Source: Semisulcospira habei (Eukaryota > Mollusca > Gastropoda > Semisulcospiridae). Taken from it: DNA of 64,000 bases. The notes beneath the pieces are model-generated. The model searched no databases, was not told the DNA's origin, and saw only the letters and a list, made by a program, of their open reading frames with translations. The translations under genes and the position numbers were made by a program. The stretch lies in contig BTPG01000005.1 of NCBI GenBank assembly GCA_036245525.1, forward strand, positions 207,622,682 through 207,686,681, read 5' to 3'. The number at the start of each line of letters is the position of its first letter. The stretch's first letter is position 1. Below are positions 63,641 through 64,000 of the stretch, one piece after another.

Positions 63641-64000
63641 CAAATGGTACACGGTGTCTGAAAAATGGATAATTTCATCCTCAAGATGTAATCTCTGGAC
63701 CCCGATGGAACTGCTGATCACAGTCAGCATTTTGATGGTCCTGACCGAGACATACAAAGAAACACAGCGTTCATAGGAAAGATCAGCTGAATGGGGTCTG
63801 TTGCAAGCTGCTTTATGAAAAAAATGGTGACTTCTGGTGCACTGGTCAAGTCAGCATGCAGCTTAGTAACGTGTGGAATCAATTTATGTAGATTTCAGAA
63901 AAATGGAAGATGCATTCTGCCTGAGTTATGGCCCATTTTCTGCTCACATGATGTTGCCCCAAAACGCTTTGCACCTGGCTGTGTTTCTTGGAATGTCAGG

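Overview
This window looks like animal nuclear DNA, most likely from a mollusc and probably a gastropod. It has a multi-exon gene with GT/AG introns, dense SINE-, LINE- and MITE-like repeats, many (CA)n/(TG)n tracts and almost no long open reading frames. The mollusc assignment is inference from repeat style; the eukaryotic assignment is seen directly. A 10-base N gap lies at 29335-29344.

Only one host gene can be supported. On the minus strand, 52507-63028 encodes a complete 327-residue CYRI (FAM49, DUF1394) protein in ten coding exons. It is the Rac1-binding negative regulator of the SCAR/WAVE actin machinery. Every junction has GT/AG borders and consistent phase, and the Arg-Arg pair needed for Rac1 binding is present. 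All or most of the 5' UTR lies beyond the right part of the window.

Almost everything else is mobile DNA. The dominant component is a large set of hairpin MITEs, about 60 visible copies or remnants. They are bounded by TTAA and have 15-20 bp terminal inverted repeats beginning CCC(T/A)TT or close variants, as in piggyBac-type transposition. I sort them by terminus. A ends in TTAACCCTTTTAGCCCC, B in TTAACTCATTCTACCCC, D in TTAACCCATTACATCCTGA, D2 in TTAACCCATATCATACCGA, E in TTAACCCCTTCACTGC, and F are very short. A, B, D and D2 share one internal palindrome (arm motif TCAAGGGTRGTGCCAGA then TAGCTTGGCGCC) although their termini differ. E elements carry another palindrome (CCTCATGAGCCCCCGC). 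Changes in one arm are very often mirrored in the other.

A 1.58-kb piggyBac element at 59419-61002, inside CYRI intron 3, keeps a TATA box, an acidic N-terminus, the C-terminal Cys-rich domain and a poly(A) signal. It lacks the whole catalytic domain. It is the only transposase-like coding sequence of this type here.

Retroposons include a SINE-like family R with a (GATT)n tail (six copies, each flanked by target-site duplications), SINE S (two copies), a tRNA-derived SINE, and two RTE-like LINE insertions plus a fragment. Many lie inside the MITEs, so relative ages can be read off.

Layout: 1-9 kb, large palindrome, minisatellite, LINE fragment and SINEs; 9-27 kb, MITEs, GC-rich palindromes and satellite arrays; 27-33.3 kb, two LINE insertions; 34-38.4 kb, a tandem segmental duplication; 38-52 kb, MITEs in low-copy AT-rich DNA downstream of CYRI (it may include its 3' UTR); 52.5-63 kb, CYRI with repeat-filled introns; 63-64 kb, upstream intron or flank.
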